Positions 1-10,342 of a stretch of 64,000 nt of DNA are shown piece by piece. Position 1 is the first letter of the stretch, and the number at the start of each line of letters is the position of its first letter. Source of the DNA: Aldrovandia affinis. Its lineage: Eukaryota > Chordata > Actinopteri > Notacanthiformes > Halosauridae. The stretch is taken from assembly GCA_029706075.1 (NCBI GenBank), contig JAINUG010000047.1:3356675-3420674 (forward strand). The letters run 5' to 3'. The position numbers and the translations under genes were made by a program. The notes under the pieces are model-generated. The model had not been told where the DNA came from. It saw only the letters and a list, made by a program, of their open reading frames with translations, and did not search any database.

Positions 1-137
1 CCTTACTTTTGGGATGAATTTACACTGTACATCTACATTAACCCTTTTAAATATAGTCCATTTTTCATTCAGTTCTGCGATATAGAAGTTTTACCCAATC
101 TATATTACTTAAATTCTCTCTCATTTTATTAGTCAGC

Positions 138-1118
138 TCATCCAAAATTTAAAATTTTAGAGTTAGAGGCTGTCTTAACTTGCCAAAAAATATCAAAAAT
201 AACTGCATTGTGGTCTCTTGCCCCTAGTGGTTCTCCTAGCTCTGTGCTGCAAATTGTATCAGGATTGTTACACAAAACCAGATCCAGTATTGATTTCCCT
301 CTCGTAGGCTGAGTAACAAATTGTACCAAAAAGCAGTCATTGACCACATCTAAAAACTCCTCTTCACATTTGCCCTGACCTGTCACTATCTCCCAATTAA
401 TAGAGGGGTAATTTAAGTCGCCCATTATTATTGTCTCTCCTTCAGCACAGGTTTGTTTTATGTTGCCAAAGAGTGTACTATTTATGTTACTGTCTGAAGC
501 TGGAGGTCTATAGCATACTCCTATATTAAGGCCCTTCTCATGATCTCCCAGTAATCTAATCCAGATGTCCTCACAAGAAACTAATAAATTTATTCCTGGA
601 ATTTCCTGCATATTAAGATTGTCTTTCACATAAAGGGCCACTCCCCCTCCTCTGTTATTAGTTCTATCCTTCCTAAACAATTTGTACCCCTCTAGATTAT
701 ATTCATTCCCATCCGCTGCACCAGGCCATGTCTCAGTAATCCCAACAATGTCATAACCCCCATTCAACATGACAGCCTCCAGTTCCAAAAATTTATTTTT
801 TATGCTTCTCGCATTTAAACATATGAACTTCAGAGCCTTACTCACACTTACGTTGTCCTTCCCCTCCACACATAACTGTGCCGAACCACCTCTATTCACA
901 TTATGATCCAAAAAATCTTTATTAATTATATCCTCAGATTTATACTCTGCCCTGGTATCTTCCATCTGGGCAGTCTGTACCTCTCTATCCATAATACTAC
1001 TACTACTCATTTCCCTCCCTGCCCCCCCAGTCCCTAGTTTAAATATTCCTCCGCTACCCTGAGCATACGCTGGCCCAATGCATCTGTACCCCTCCGGTTC
1101 AAGTGTAGCCCGTCCCAC
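138..1118 (-). pseudogene. CR1-type APE endonuclease domain (LINE ORF2 N-terminus)
   Basis: This open frame of 326 codons carries the apurinic-like endonuclease that nicks target DNA for target-primed reverse transcription. The expected motifs occur in order: LNARSIKNK (Asn), GITETW (Glu), a GGGVALYV strand, CYRPP, GDLNYPSINW (Asp and Asn), SILDLVL, and GARDHNAV with the terminal His. All signature residues are therefore present, which is unusual for this window. The first 90 or so codons upstream of the domain look like linker. The frame closes at a stop just after ILNFG. Reading past that stop gives LIKMRENLSNIDWVKLL, the normal continuation, so ORF2 is broken there. The full ORF2 would be about 900-1000 codons. 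The domain is probably inactive as part of a broken element. Confidence 0.85.
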
Positions 1119-1225
1119 TTGTACAGGTCACCCCTGTTCCAAAAGGAGTCCCAGTGCCCCATAAACCTGTACCCCTCTTTCCTACACCAGGTTTGTAGCC
1201 ATGTGTTAAATCTCCATATGAACAA
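1034..1225 (-). pseudogene. CR1 ORF1 esterase C-terminal fragment
   Basis: The visible words are FNTWLQTWCRKEGYRF, then WDSFWNRGDLYKWDGLHLN, ending RRGTDAL. The DGLHLN motif with its His is the last catalytic block of the SGNH/GDSL-type esterase domain found in ORF1 of CR1 LINEs. The same stretch recurs at 25279-25612, where the upstream VHVGTNDIG block is also kept. Here everything upstream of FIWRFNTW is replaced by unrelated sequence, so this is a 3' remnant of ORF1. It overlaps the start of the ORF2 frame in another phase. Confidence 0.75.
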
Positions 1226-4200
1226 ATTCTGCAGGGCAGTGGAGACCAGGAAGTTGCGCTTTGAGATCAAGAATCTTGCTGTCGAGATGCTTCACAAGCT
1301 GGCAACGGTCGCAGACGAAACCCTTCTAGAAGTCTCCTTCCAGAAACGCAATCATCCTGCAACACTTGCACTGCACTGCCGATGGCCACATTTTTTGTGT
1401 TTGCCACACCCCTAAATATATCTATTGCTCTCCCTGCACTGAATGAATTACTGCCAAAACAGAGACACCAAGTCAATAAAAATACTATAGACCGAGGTGG
1501 TTCCGAACAGTCAGATGCAGACATTTCTAGATGGAAACAACACTTAAAGCTAATTAGAAAACTTTCAGTCCGGTTGTCTGTAGCAAGAGAGCTAGTAGCA
1601 GCCAACCGAAACGGCCATACACTCAACGCTTGAAATATAACAATTACATTTAAGCCAACAAAAGCGAGTTAGCTATAGTAGCCTATATTTCCCAGCTCTT
1701 GGATTTGCTCCTGAGAGGCCGAAAAACCACAAAAAACCTCGTGTCAACTGGATGTAATGCCAAATCGGTAACTTTTTAACAAGCTTTCCGAAACTAGACG
1801 AGGAAAACATTGAAAATTCCTTCTCTGTCCCCTAACAGCGACAAACGTTTACCTTAAGAGCAAATCTTTGATCCTTTTACCCTTTCTGATGACAAAACGC
1901 AGAACCCTACGCAACAATACAAAACACAATCCCAATAATATCACGACAGCAACAAACAATCCGCTCAAACAATCTGCACGTATGACACAGCAACCCCATC
2001 AGGCAAAGTGATTTCCCATCCTTCCTTCCGCCATATTCTTATGGATCGGACAAAGGTTTGTCAAAAACATTATTCTAATGCACAATTTTAACATTATTTA
2101 TTTATTAGCATATTTATACAAATATTTGTATTCATATTTATACAAAGATATCTATAAATTAAAATGATTTAAATTGTGAGCTTTCATCATTGTCATCATC
2201 ATCATCAGCAGCAGCATTGTCCATAATCTTTCAAGATAATTAACATGTAAAATAGTTTTACTCACAGGAAAGAGTTCCCAATAGCAAATTGTGAATGGAC
2301 AAGCTTTTTTTCAGCAAACCTTCAGCAAGCAAAAGAGTAAAAAAAAAAAAAAAGATTCATCATAGAACCTTTCAACTGGAGGTTGATGATTTTAATTCTT
2401 GGCCTAATTGTGTTGGTCTAATCCTATATGATAAAGGGCAGCCACTTTCCCATCATATGTTCTCTTCTTGTTAGCCCTGAGTCAGTAAATTAACCTTTAA
2501 TTACGCTTGTTAGAATTGAAATGTGGCTCCTGTCTAGCCCCAGGTCTGCCTCCTGGCTCTGCCTGAATCTGACGGGAATTCTTAGGGTCACCAAATATGT
2601 CCTATGTCATGTCTGATAGTCTCTGAAAATTCAAAGAAGTTAAGTCACTGACGAACTATTAGCACAACCTATTTAGTGCAAGCTATGATTCATTCATTGA
2701 TAATTCATTCATTCATATGGATCCATGGTGGATATGAATCAATGTGCAAACACAGTTCCATACAATTGTGTCATATTATTTTTGATCACAGTGCATCGAA
2801 TTCCATCGTGTGGAATTTTCCCTAACTTCCAGATTGCTTTGTTGCCCTTGTGTTGAAGTGTGGTACAAATCTAATAGTAGGGTGGTCAGGTATCCCCACC
2901 TGTGTGTTTCTCTTTGCCTTGGCCATTTGTCTGTGTACCGTGGGACAGTCCCTGGTGATTTAACCCAATCTCTCACCTGCCTGTCCAGGATTGTGCAGGG
3001 TCTCATTAAAGAAATATGAGATTGTGCCAAGGATATTGATGTGCTTGAATGACATCTGAACCCACTGTCAATGCCATACCAGAACTTGTCCCACTGTGTT
3101 TAAAAGTGGAGTGCCTCCTTCAATTTGGAAATAAAGCGAACATTTGAATGTCAAGATCCTTGTGCGACTCGGTTTGGGAGTTTATCCAAACCAAAACCCC
3201 TGCTCGAATCAAATGAATCAATAAGCAAATAGGTTGCAGTGAAGGCAGCATATTGCTGTAACTACCTGACTTTTATTCCTGATAGCAAGACAATTCTTTT
3301 TCTTTTTTTCTTATTTTTTAACTTTAAGATCAATCTGAATGGCCTGAATGGTTGAATGACAGCTTGCCAGCTTCAAGCTGTATTGGCAATCAAGTGCAGC
3401 CAAGTCAATATCAGATTTGTATGCACTGTGTTAATGGAAGCCTCTTATCAGCGATGTTGTTGGTTTTAAACAGTTGCTGGGAGGTGAAGGCCACTACAGG
3501 ATACTAGGGAGGGGGACATTTTGAAGGAAGAAGCATGATTCGTATAAAAATTGTCATCAGTATTAAACATAAAGCAGTCATGGACAGATTATAGTTCTTG
3601 AACATTCTGTTGTAAAATATAAAATAATGGATATCTCAACACCACATGAGATTCTGATTGATTCTGTGATTCTGTATTAAACATAGCAATGTTCTGACTA
3701 TAAACTTTGTTGGGTCCCATTGTTATCATATAATCATATAAAATGGGATTTATAGTTATAAATCAGCCCATGGGGGAATTTGTCTCAGTGGTTAGGCCTT
3801 TAAAAATTATTACATGGTTATCAGTAGCATTTATATGAAACAGGGGTTATCATGTTTGAATCCCCCCTCCCTACTCAAATTCTGTCTCTAATAACATTTT
3901 GACAATAAAATCTCCACAAAAAAAGTATTTGAGCCCCCTTTCGATGGGTGGGCAACTGATAACTTTTCATTCATAATTAGCTCATTGTGAATTGAGAGAC
4001 ATTTCAGGGAAATTGAACTGTCAGTGGGTAGAAACAAGCGTTTGACCTCATCAAGTTGAGTGGGGCCCATCATAATTTGTTCATTTGGTGCCCATCAGCC
4101 TGGCCTCATCTCTCATTCGGCTCCTCGCTGACCTTCCCCCTCCAATTCCGTTCGGTTCAGCTTTAATTATGACTCAGCAGACCTGCAGAAAATATTGCCA

Positions 4201-5639
4201 CCCGTTCTCAAACCCCCACAACTGCCACTCACCGAAAAATTGGCTTTTTAACCAGTAATGAATGGCCAATGGATGTGGTGCCTCGCTTGTGTCCAGCAGG
4301 TTTGTGTGTGTCGTCCCTACACCACAATAAGCCTATTTGGATCCTTTTTTTGTCTGTTTGCTTGCTGTTTTGTGGCACAGAGCATTGAGAATAGACTCCA
4401 CATTATCCTCTCTTCCCTTTGTCCGCAAGTTTCTATCTGATGAATATGGACAGGTAAAGAGGCTTTGAACACTTCTATATTTAAATGTCACCCAATGATT
4501 ACTCTTAGTGAGGTAATTCTGCTTCATAAACATAATCACCCCTCCATTGGCTGGAAATGTGAATTCCATTCTGTATATAAATGTGAATTCTTCAATTAAA
4601 CAAATGTGATTTGGGCCTACTTTAAGCATAACATTATCTGCTATCATGAAATTCACTAAATGAAATGAAAAAAATGAATTTGTCAATTTACTATATTTTA
4701 GAGCTTTTTACATTACAAAGGGTATACAGTAAAGCACTAAATTTTTCTCCTCAAATTTGTATTTAAAAGCACAAATTCACGAATCCCTATATTTTCTAAA
4801 TAATCTGAGAAGCAACAAGGTATCCAGATTTAACCATGTAGTTAAGTTTGGTTGGAGACCCGAGACCGACACACTGCAGGGCAGACTTTATATATTTAAA
4901 AGAAAATTTTCATTAAAGTTATTTGGGGAATACTTAACATTCCATGTTTTGTTTAAAGTCATTTAATTAATTCCCGTTTTCACAATAATCATGTCTGATA
5001 TGGTTGTACTTAAGGAGGTACAGTAGGTCTTTATTGTACACCTACAATAAAGGTGTCTTTGCCTCTTGCTCTTCTCACATAGAAGGATGCTGAAATACAG
5101 TGTTGAGTTATGGTGACTTTTGATACATCAGCAGGATTTTCAGGTCACTTGACAGAAAGGATACAAGTCTAGCAGCGAGCACTGAAGGTGACTGCTGGAC
5201 TCATCAATCATGCCGGCTTTCTTTGAGTCGATATATAATAGACCCCCTCAATCAACTTCCTCCTTCATTGTCACTCGTTGAGAAAAATAAAAAGGTGAGG
5301 AGGCTTGACTTGGAGTCAAGGTTACCTGAAGACCTGTTCTATTTACACATTGGAGGAAAGAGTCAATTCATGGGGTGTCCAGTTTGTCAATTGGTGGTGA
5401 TAAGCACTTTGAAGCCTGGCGCACACCTTCGTCAGTGGGTGACAGAGCCAGGGGAAGGTCATCATTTCTTGACAAGGGGGATTAGAGAGTAAAGTCACCT
5501 TTGATGGCACATACCGGTGTAACGTCCAAAAATTATCTAATCAATTTTTGTACTACAGCATGTCAGCTCTCTGGAAATATTAGCTTTACCTATTTTGGTG
5601 GAGGGGATATACTTTGGTGAGACTGTTTTGATCTTAATC
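1226..5639. other. Gene-free stretch, no recognised repeat
   Basis: I recognise no gene here. Bases 1226-1640 have a coding-like texture on both strands but match no family I know. Around 1800-2040 the minus strand has a short hydrophobic frame ending at a GTAAAC donor-like site, without a good start codon. A poly-A run lies at 2338-2354 and TTCA-type simple sequence near 2690-2720. A small perfect hairpin occurs at 5029-5052 (10-bp arms CTTTATTGTA/TACAATAAAG, 4-base loop). The rest is AT-rich, ordinary intergenic-looking sequence. Confidence 0.5.
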
Positions 5640-6310
5640 AACATAAGTTCACCCATGTCACCGCTCTACTCTCCTCTCTGCACTGGCTCCCCATCGCAGC
5701 ATGCATCAGATTCAAATCACTCGTGCTTGCTTTTCAAGCGGCTAGAGGAACTGCTCCCTCTTACCTCCAGACACTCATCACACCCTACACCCCAGCCAGA
5801 CCCCTCCGCTCCGCCTCCTCTAGCAAACTGACTGTCCCATCCCTCCGGGCATCCAGCAGCTGGTCTTGCCTCTCAGTCCTCCTCTCGGTCTTGCCTCTTC
5901 TCTGTCCTGACCCCTCGGTGGTGGAATAAACTTCCGCAATCGGTCAGGACTGCGGAATCACTTGCGATCTTCCGCAAGAGACTCAAAACCCACCTTTTCA
6001 GACTCCACTACCACTGAATTCTGTACAATTGCCAATTGTCATCACCACTGCCTACTTGCGCAATACTTTTTGTATATGTATCCCTGCTTACTCTTCATAA
6101 AAATAAAAAAAATAAAAAAATTAAAAAGAAGATCACTAACCTTTTCCTTCCCAGTGTTACAGGTATGGTATGCAGCTGCCTACAGTGATGTCTATCGCTG
6201 TATTACTGCACTGATCTCTTGCGCGAACTATGATTGTTTCTACTGTGTATTAATGCACATCTTGTAAGTCGCTCTGGATAAGAGCGTCTGCTAAATGCTT
6301 AAAATTTAAA
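5640..6310 (+). mobile_element. L2-type LINE, 3' end
   Basis: This is the 3' end of an L2-clade LINE. The end of ORF2 is recognisable by LHWLPIAACIRFKSLVLAFQ and by SVRTAESLAIFRKRLKTHLF, followed by a stop at 6015-6017. The two pieces are in different frames because of a CT-rich indel or duplication around 5860-5910. The 3' UTR ends with the fish L2 terminus GTCGCTCTGGATAAGAGCGT and CTGCTAAATGC. An A-rich insertion sits at about 6096-6128. The same ORF2 segment occurs at 21361-21480, and the same 3' terminus at 51310-51385. This is a 5'-truncated dead copy. Confidence 0.88.
5643..6017 (+). pseudogene. L2 ORF2 C-terminus, frameshifted
   Basis: This is the C-terminal tail of an L2 reverse-transcriptase polyprotein (the region after the palm domain). 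The first part, HVTALLSSLHWLPIA to RPLRSASSSKL, reads in one frame. The last part, WNKLPQSVRTAESLAIFRKR to HLFRLHYH and stop, reads in another. No catalytic residue lies in this region. The product cannot function alone. Identification is by close resemblance to the other L2 fragment in this window and to the general L2 C-terminal pattern. Confidence 0.8.
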
Positions 6311-6312
6311 TG

Positions 6313-6715
6313 TACAGTGCAGAAGTCTTAGGCTACCTGAGAAAATTGTTTAAAGCTATTTACCCAGGCAATAAATGTTTGGAAAAGTGTTTGTAATTTG
6401 CTTGGAAAAACACTATAACATTAGAATATATACAAATAAACATGAATGCAATACAGTAACAAGAATTTCTTCTTTTTCTTTACTCAACAGTACTTCTTTG
6501 GACACCAAACATAACGCTGATGTGCATGTCCAAAAATCTTGTTTCGGCTACAAGACATGGTTCCAATTGTAGTTCAGATGTAGTTTGACTAATTCAAGAT
6601 GCCTTTTTCTGTGAATTGTCTTCAAAAGAGGCTTCCTTCTTGCAACTCTGCCATAAGGCCATTGTCATGTAGGCATTGTGGAATGGTTGCTTTAGACACC
6701 TTGTAACCCCAAGAT
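6313..6715 (-). mobile_element. Tc1-type transposon fragment (piece 1 of a chimera)
   Basis: The left edge reads ACAGTGCAGAAGTCTTAGGC, a Tc1-type terminal repeat. The minus strand near 6622-6715 gives GYKVSKATIPQCLHDNGLMA, the end of the Tc1 paired-like DNA-binding region. This piece stops abruptly near 6715, where another Tc1 family takes over in the same orientation. It is therefore half of a fused pair of degraded transposons. No catalytic domain remains in it. Confidence 0.65.
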
Positions 6716-7357
6716 TTTTTGGGAGATCTTGACCAGGCAACGTTTTTCCAATTTGTAACTGTCCAGTTTTGGTGAACCTGTGCCCACTGTAGCCTCACTT
6801 TCCTGTTTTTAGCTGACAGGAGTGGAACCCAGTGTGGTCTTCTGCTGCTGTAGCCCATCCACTTCAAGGTTCGACGTGTTGTGTGTTCAGAGATTCTGCA
6901 TACCACTGTTCTACCGCGTGGTTATTTGAGTTACTGTCGCATTCCTGTCAGTTTGAACCAGTCTGGACATTCTCCTCTGACCTCTCTCATTAACAAGGCA
7001 TTTTTGCCCACAGATCTGCTCCTCACTGGATGTTTCTTCTTTTTCGCACCATTCTCTGCAAACTCTAGAGATATTGTGTATGAAAATCCCATGAGATCAG
7101 CAGTTTCTGAGATACTCACACCACCCCATCTGGCACAAACAATCATTCCACGGTCAAAGTCACTTAGATCACATTTCTTCCCCAACACTGAAGGGAGGGT
7201 ATCAGTATTCAGATTTTTGGTCTGAACAACAACTGAACCTCTTGACCATGTCTGCATGCTTTTATGCATTGAGATGCTGCCATATGATTAGCTGATTAGA
7301 TAATTGCATTAACAAGCAGGTGTACAGGTGTACCTAATAAAGTGGCCACTGAGTGTA
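6716..7357 (-). mobile_element. Tc1-type transposon, 5' half with terminal repeat
   Basis: This is a minus-strand Tc1 element, 5' end at the right. The right edge carries GTACCTAATAAAGTGGCCAC and then TGAGTGTA, the well-known terminus of a common fish Tc1 family, with TA at 7356-7357. The N-terminal transposase reads KKCDLSDFDRGMIVCA and ISETADLMGFS (paired-like helix-turn-helix). Further left, SSRRPHWVPLLSAKNRKVRL and WTVTNWKNVAWS lead up to the first catalytic Asp, where the element is cut off and joins piece 1. The catalytic core and the left terminus are missing. Confidence 0.82.
6731..7269 (-). pseudogene. Tc1 transposase N-terminal half, frameshifted
   Basis: This is a DNA-binding half-transposase of the Tc1/mariner superfamily. 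A first frame (7269 to 6931) carries the HTH segment, including DLSDFDRGMIVCARWGGVSI. A second frame (6906 leftward) continues with TTRRTLKWMGYSSRRPHWVP and LQWAQVHQNWTVTNWKNVAW. The DDE catalytic domain that should start with a WSDES-like motif is absent, because the sequence switches to another Tc1 piece. It cannot encode an active enzyme. Confidence 0.8.
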
Positions 7358-7365
7358 TACGCACA

Positions 7366-7803
7366 GTAAATCCTTCTCACTTCTAAAACTGATACCTGGT
7401 ATGAAAGGTAAAAGTTATGATGATAGACTTAAGGCACTCAATCTATTTAAGTTTAGCAAATTTAGGGGGGATTTGATTGAGGTTTTTAAATTCCTAAAAG
7501 GGATTAACAAAGTGAAATACCAAAGATTTTTTAAAGATAAGTGGGGTCAGCAGAACAAGAGGCCACAGGTGGAAATTAGTTTAAGGCAAATTCCGCACAG
7601 ATATTAGGAAGTTTTTCTTTACACAGAGAGTTGTCAATGCCTGGAACAACTTGCCAGGTCAGGTAATAGAGGCAAAAACACTTAGGATTTTTAAGTCCAG
7701 GCTAGATGCAGTACTATATACTCTTTAGATTAGGACATGACGAGCCTAGATGGCCCGAACGGCCCGTTCTCGTCATTATGTATTCTTATGTTCTTATGTT
7801 CTT
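7366..7803 (+). mobile_element. CR1/Rex1-like LINE, 3' end
   Basis: This is the last part of ORF2 plus the 3' UTR of the same LINE family found at 22211-25612, here on the plus strand. Readable ORF2 words are [20 protein letters not shown] and GDLIEVFKFLKGINKVKYQR. The sequence then shows GGACATGACGAGCCTAGATG and ends in a short tandem tail of TTCTTATG units at about 7778-7803, a typical CR1 3' terminus. It begins a few bases after the Tc1 terminus at 7357. It is 5'-truncated, with no catalytic domain. Confidence 0.88.
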
Positions 7804-8971
7804 AAAAAAAGTTCCATATTAATTCACCTAAATACAGGCTGCATAAACAAGAATCAACATGAGTTCAGCACCAGAAATTCTAATTTGTGCAATCAGGGTT
7901 TCAAATTCAATTGGACACAGTAGCTCATCTAGAGATCTGAAAAGTTACAAAATTAATGTCCAGATAATTTATCAGAAAGCCTGTGTGGGAGTAATGTACC
8001 AGGACTCATTTGCTTAGATCAAAAGATTGCAATAAATTATGTGGAAGCGAAAACAAGAGGAGTTATAAACTATGTGTTCTGTCCCTATGTTTTCCAATAG
8101 ATCATTTATGTAACATAATATCTGCACTTGGGCTAATTCCTGTTCATTTTGTTAATCTTGCCAGTATCATTTTGGATTTATATACAAATAAACCACCGTT
8201 AGCATATTATCAGAATGTCAATTAAAACAGAAATATTGCCTACATGCTATGCTTGGAAGTGACACGCCAAGGACTTGAAATGAGACAGATATACAGTATT
8301 AGGTATATAAATTGTGCAGTGATACAGAACTCATTATACAGTGAATACAAGGATTATTACCGACAACTAATGCTAACCAGATGTGGAAGCCATGTTGTTT
8401 GTTGTTAGCGATTGCATGTTTAAATACTTGCGTAATTGTGTAATGTTATCTGTGTGAAAGTCCCTTTTACCCTTGTCATTAAAGATTATTGCATGTGATT
8501 CTTTGTGTTGTGAACCGTGGTAGTGTGTGTATGTGTAAAGAGTGACCCCTGTGCGTTTGTCGTGTTTCTGTGCATTTCCTGGCGCCTCAATGCTTTTTTT
8601 TATAATAATGCTGGTAGCGCAAAAATGGAAAAACTCTCCCAAGTCTTGTTTCTGTAGCACTCACCACTACAGTATATTGCTAGTTAGTCAGCCAACTTCT
8701 GTAACATCTGCCTTTTTCAGTGAACTTAGCTACAGCAACTCCCACACCAACTTGCTAACTTGAAACCACACGAAGAGGTAGAACAAGTTTGGAGTACTTA
8801 GTACTAGCTAGCTAGCTACTCTAACACTTGTCTGTCACACAGTAAGTTATCTATTAATTAACCGTTAGCTTGCTAGCGTAACTGGCTAGTACTGGCCTGG
8901 CCAATAATCGGATCCGATATTCATAATTTTCCAATGATTGGAATCGTTATTTTGTCTGATCTGATTGCCGA
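7804..8971. other. Gene-free stretch
   Basis: No recognised gene. The sequence is AT-rich with GCTAGCTAGC-type simple words near 8800-8880, a texture common in teleost intergenic DNA. Bases 8905-8971 contain repeated CCGAT/CGATATT words like those in the duplicated block at 9338-9516, so this may be an outlying part of the same unclassified element. Confidence 0.5.
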
Positions 8972-9015
8972 TTAACCCCTTGAGGTCGACGGGATCGCAG
9001 ACGATCCCAGCAGCA
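8972..9015. repeat. Possible piggyBac-type terminus (TTAA + CCC)
   Basis: TTAA at 8972-8975 is followed directly by CCCCTTGAGGTCGACG and by an internal inverted repeat, GGGATCG-CAGA-CGATCCC (8990-9007). PiggyBac-superfamily transposons insert at TTAA and have ends starting CCC, often with internal repeats. A matching right-hand end was not found, so this is suggestive only. It fits the idea that the minus-strand gene start at 10343-10803 is a piggyBac-like transposase. Confidence 0.4.
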
Positions 9016-9337
9016 ATAAAAGTATATTACTATTTCTAACTTCGCGATATTTTATCATACACACGCGGCAAAAACATTGACAGAAACCTTAGAATCGCGA
9101 CTTTCCGATTTGAGCACTGGCAAATAATATGGGATTTCTTAAATGAGGTTAATTAGACCAAAAGTAAACCTTGCCTTTCACTCTCGGTTTCACCTGGAAG
9201 TACCGTCCCCCTTCTATTGGCATGGTAACTAGGTGCTAGTTTCGGGGAGGTGCGTGGGGAGGGGCGTGGGGCCATGTGTGAAAACGCCGGCAACAACACA
9301 AAATGTCCCGACAATTTGAAGCACATTTTATTCAATT

Positions 9338-9516
9338 ATATGTTTTTTTCAGGGCCTATACCGAAAACTATTATTAGTAGGCTAATCAAGAAGACCGATA
9401 ACCGATATTTGGGGCCAATATACATTTGCAGTAAAAATGAAAATTTTTGTGTCAAAATTTACAGTAACACAAATTCCAAAACAAAACGCCCTTAAAAAAA
9501 TACTGCAAAACAGAAC
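9338..9516 (+). repeat. 179-bp repeat block, copy 1
   Basis: This block runs from ATATGTTTTTTTCAGGGCC to ACTGCAAAACAGAAC and is repeated in direct orientation at 11063-11241 with few differences. Internal words are GACCGATAACCGATATTTGG and ACATTTGCAGTAAAAATGA. Copy 2 is preceded by AGGGGTCGACCGAT, which resembles a DNA-transposon end. Copy 1 lacks that prefix. The family is not identified. Confidence 0.85.
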
Positions 9517-10055
9517 ATATCAACATTATTTTTTGAAAAATAAAGTGCATGGAGCTCCTAGCAGCATTTCTTATACACTAACATTTTAAATATATAAAAA
9601 CAATGAATTAAATAGCTCCCCAAAGGTTTTTATTCTTAAGACCTTAAAAATTAGTCTGCAACTGAAAAATTGGGGCTAAAGTCGTGTAGTGTACACTAGG
9701 CAATGTTACCTAGTTAGCAATGAGACTCAACGTTATTGATGTTGACACTCTTCATGTAGCCTACCTTGCTAGATAGCCCGTTTAGTCAAGTGCAAAAAGG
9801 GTAACAAGATTTTATTCACAACGGAGGTGAAAACTATAACACTAGCAAAGTTGAAGTTACGTTTGCTAAACCTCCTAACATTGGCTAGCTAGCTACCACT
9901 ATTATTGCCATCATCAGCTATAACATGTAAAAACACCAACTCATACAGGCGAGTAATCTGTTAAATCAGTCAATTATCCATGCCGCCCGAGTCCCCGCAT
10001 AATGTAAAAGTAAAAGATAGCGCTAACGTTCATTGAGTTTGTAATGCAACTAGAG
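9517..10055. other. Unassigned sequence left of the gap
   Basis: No open frame of note. The sequence is AT-rich with GCTAGCTAGC words near 9890. It lies between repeat copy 1 and the assembly gap and may be intron or 3' sequence of the truncated minus-strand gene that starts at 10803, but no exon could be recognised. Confidence 0.4.
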
Positions 10056-10155
10056 NNNNNNNNNNNNNNNNNNNNNNNNNNNNNNNNNNNNNNNNNNNNN
10101 NNNNNNNNNNNNNNNNNNNNNNNNNNNNNNNNNNNNNNNNNNNNNNNNNNNNNNN
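10056..10155. other. Assembly gap, 100 N
   Basis: Exactly 100 consecutive N, a conventional placeholder for a gap of unknown size. It falls downstream (minus strand) of the two putative exons at 10343-10803. Missing exons of that gene could therefore lie in unsequenced DNA here. Translations running through it are meaningless. Confidence 0.98.
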
Positions 10156-10342
10156 TCTCCAACATCTTGCAGAGTACACATTTCTTGTGACCAACAGAAG
10201 CCAGGCATAGGGAATAGGCATTAGGAAATGTGATATTTACATCATACACAAATCTCTACAGAATACAAACATCACATCTGGCCGAGGAATGCCACATATT
10301 ACAAGTCATACAGCCTAACAATAATGTACATAAGACACATAC

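Larger units (their letters stand above)
1..1225 (-). mobile_element. CR1/Rex1-like LINE, 5' part (ORF1 end + endonuclease)
   Basis: This is a non-LTR retrotransposon fragment on the minus strand. From 1225 leftwards it holds the end of an ORF1 esterase, then the whole endonuclease domain, and then the start of the linker towards the reverse transcriptase, which would lie left of base 1. A second copy of the same family lies at 22211-25612, and the two match closely over the endonuclease and esterase regions. The right edge near 1225 is where similarity to that second copy stops, so this is a truncation or rearrangement point. Clade assignment rests on motif style (LNARSIKNK, GITETW, GDLNYP) shared by CR1-clade elements. 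Rex1 versus CR1 proper cannot be settled by eye. Confidence 0.85.

Noticed and set aside
9974-10249. Minus-strand open frames running through the N gap (with HKKCVLCK-like residues).
   Set aside because: Most of the frame is N. The remaining residues are too few to assign, although a piggyBac-type Cys-rich tail was considered.
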